DNA from: an uncultured Porphyromonas sp.
GTDB taxonomy: Bacteria > Bacteroidota > Bacteroidia > Bacteroidales > Porphyromonadaceae
Direction of reading: 5' to 3'
Assembly: GCF_947254915.1 (NCBI RefSeq)
Contig: NZ_CAMYEZ010000035.1
Coordinates: forward strand, 1 to 16,078
Length of the DNA: 16,078 bases
The number at the start of each line of letters is the position of its first letter. The first letter of the stretch is position 1. Made by a program: the position numbers and the translations under genes. The notes under the pieces are model-generated. The model was not told the origin of the DNA, searched no databases, and saw only the letters and a list, made by a program, of their open reading frames with translations. Positions 14,687 through 16,078 of the stretch are shown piece after piece.

Positions 14687-15289
14687 TTAAAAGGTTCCCT
14701 CACGGAGAAGCTGCGGCTCCGCACCCGTACAGTCGAGGATCGCGCTATGACCGCCCGGAGCCACACCGCCATCAATGATCAGATCTACCTGATGCCCGTA
14801 GTACTCCTCGATGAGCTCGGGATCAGTCAGGTAGTTCGTGTCATACCCCTCAGGCAGATCAGGCAGTGAGCCCGTCAGGAGCGGAGCCTCTAGCTCCTCC
14901 AGTATGATCCGCGTCACAGGGTGCTTGCAGAGCTGTACGCCCACCTCCTTGCGCTGACGAAAGGGCGCCGGCAACGTCGTCGTCGGAGGCAATATATAGG
15001 TAGCTGGCTCGTACTCGCCCGACTTCATCAGGGCAAAAGTTTCATCCCCCAGCTTAGCATATTGCGCCACCTCGCCAAGGTCTTGGCACATGATCGCCAA
15101 CGTGTGGCGCTTGCTGTCCACCCCTTTGATCTGGCACACCTGCTCCACGGCACGCTTCTTCAGTGCCGAGCAACCGAGCGCATAGCCTACTCCCGTAGGA
15201 TAGATGATCACTCCCCCACTCTCCAGGCATTCGACCACCTCACGCACTACTGCGTAGTCAGGCGTATCAGCGTAGATCTTCGTCAGCAT
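14687..15289 (-). CDS. YciO/Sua5/TsaC-family L-threonylcarbamoyladenylate synthase homologue
   Basis: The TsaC/Sua5 fold makes threonylcarbamoyl-AMP for the t6A37 modification of tRNA; the YciO branch has a less certain role. The 200-residue product has GGVIIYPTGVGYALGC (25-40), corresponding to the family's nucleotide-binding PTDTxYGLGC. QIKGVDSKRHTLAIMCQDL, YTFIL-like EPATYILPPTTTLPAP and VDLIIDGGVAPGG are also present. The TLxxMCxDL wording and short C-terminus are closer to YciO than to classical TsaC. Two usual features are altered: the Asp of PTD is Gly (residue 33), and the SAN/S-rich motif reads LLTGSLPD. It lies 6 bases after nfo and 20 before the Ig-like lipoprotein. Confidence 0.88.
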   Translation of the reverse strand: MLTKIYADTPDYAVVREVVECLESGGVIIYPTGVGYALGCSALKKRAVEQVCQIKGVDSKRHTLAIMCQDLGEVAQYAKLGDETFALMKSGEYEPATYILPPTTTLPAPFRQRKEVGVQLCKHPVTRIILEELEAPLLTGSLPDLPEGYDTNYLTDPELIEEYYGHQVDLIIDGGVAPGGHSAILDCTGAEPQLLREGTF

Positions 15290-15295
15290 ATAGTA

Positions 15296-16078
15296 TTAGA
15301 GCGCATAGAGGTAAGCGATCTCCTCAGCCCAGAGCTCAGGCACAGGCGTCTCTAGGACAATCGGGATATTGTCTAGGTGCGGGTCGTCCATCAGCATTTT
15401 GAATAGCTCCGTACCCATAAAGCCCTTGCCGATAGACTCATGCCGATCCACACGCGTGCCCAAGTCCTTCTTACTGTCATTCAGATGGATCGCACAGAGC
15501 TTGTCGTAGCCGACGATGTCATCGAAGGCTTGCCACATAGCCGTGTAGCCATCAGCCGTACGTATCTCATAGCCAGCCGCCAGCGTATGCGCCGTGTCGA
15601 TGCAGACGCCCACACGGCTAGCATCATCAACGTGCGAGATGATGTAAGCGAGCTGCTCGAAAGTATAACCCACGTTGGTTCCTTGACCCGCCACATTCTC
15701 CAGCACCAGCTTGACACCCTCCGACTCAGCTAGGACGGCATTCATCTCAGCAGCAATGTACTCCATGCACTGCTCCTCGGAGATCTCCTTGAGGTGGCTC
15801 CCTGGGTGGAAGTTGAGCAAGCTCAGCCCCAGTTGCTCGCAGCGGTGCATCTCGTCGATCATAGCCTGGCGACTGCGCAGACGCTTGGCAGCGTCCGCAT
15901 TACCTATGTTATATAGGTAGCTCGCATGGGGCAGGATATGCTCCCGTCGGATGCCCACCTCGTCACAGTTTGCGATGAAAGTGTCAATCTGCTCCTTGGT
16001 ATAAGGCTTAGCCTGCCACTGGCGCTGATTCTTGAGAAAGAAAGCGAAGGCACGTGCGCCCAGCTCGCCAGCACGCAG
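15296..16078 (-). CDS. nfo: Endonuclease IV (AP endonuclease), partial at the right edge
   Basis: Nfo cleaves DNA 5' to abasic sites in base-excision repair, using three zinc ions. The frame gives 260 residues and runs off the right edge. By comparison with E. coli Nfo only about 20 N-terminal residues are missing; the first visible ones are LRAGELGARAFAFFLKNQRQW. Metal-site segments are present: ILPHASYL, LNFHPGSH, LVLENVAGQG, VCIDTAH, IHLNDSK, RVDRHESIG and IVLETPVPELWAEEIA, so all the usual His, Asp and Glu ligands visible here are kept. It is the first gene in the window of a minus-strand operon; its promoter is outside. Confidence 0.97.
   Translation of the reverse strand: MRAGELGARAFAFFLKNQRQWQAKPYTKEQIDTFIANCDEVGIRREHILPHASYLYNIGNADAAKRLRSRQAMIDEMHRCEQLGLSLLNFHPGSHLKEISEEQCMEYIAAEMNAVLAESEGVKLVLENVAGQGTNVGYTFEQLAYIISHVDDASRVGVCIDTAHTLAAGYEIRTADGYTAMWQAFDDIVGYDKLCAIHLNDSKKDLGTRVDRHESIGKGFMGTELFKMLMDDPHLDNIPIVLETPVPELWAEEIAYLYAL

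Noticed and set aside
14921..15355. Plus-strand open frame of 144 codons antisense to the YciO-like gene and nfo
   Set aside because: It lies opposite two well-supported genes and its product (Arg/His/Leu-rich) resembles no family; it is a codon-bias shadow.

Overview
The window looks like chromosomal DNA of a Bacteroidota bacterium, most likely a Porphyromonas species. The reasons are a type IX secretion sortase gene (porU), start regions preceded by Bacteroidota-type -7 boxes (TAnnTTTG) rather than by Shine-Dalgarno sequences, and protein sequences that read as Porphyromonadaceae. I would guess the P. asaccharolytica/P. uenonis side of the genus, but that is from overall impression only.

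Layout. Minus strand, 1-4044: the 5' half of porU (cut by the left edge), rplS (ribosomal protein L19) with its own promoter and hairpin terminator, and rarA. A 470-base stretch between rplS and rarA holds 21-bp tandem repeats and a repeat element. A related, larger inverted-repeat element (4049-4218) sits on the other side of rarA and carries an outward-facing -7 box at each end, so it appears to supply promoters to rarA and to the gene on its right. Plus strand, 4293-6946: a zinc-ribbon/transmembrane/WG-repeat protein, then a RhuM-family gene, then a second copy of only the last ~30 codons and 3' region of the WG-repeat gene. The RhuM gene is therefore bracketed by a direct duplication, which marks an insertion or gene-replacement scar.

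Plus strand, 7195-12090: a tight six-gene operon: M48 metalloprotease lipoprotein, corrinoid adenosyltransferase, M28/glutaminyl-cyclase lipoprotein, SufE, a DUF2156 protein and an Eis-like GNAT acetyltransferase, with gaps from a 1-base overlap to 16 bases. Minus strand, 16078-12300: an operon transcribed nfo (endonuclease IV, cut by the right edge), a YciO/Sua5-type threonylcarbamoyl-AMP synthase homologue, and a large Ig-like lipoprotein. It converges on the plus-strand operon at about 12.1-12.3 kb.

Most genes are housekeeping or envelope functions. Two envelope lipoproteins in the plus operon act on proteins outside the inner membrane (a metalloprotease and a probable N-terminal glutamine cyclase), which fits a cell that exports many proteins through the Sec and PorU-dependent route. 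The accessory signal is concentrated at 4.0-6.95 kb. I see no tRNA, rRNA, CRISPR array or transposase.
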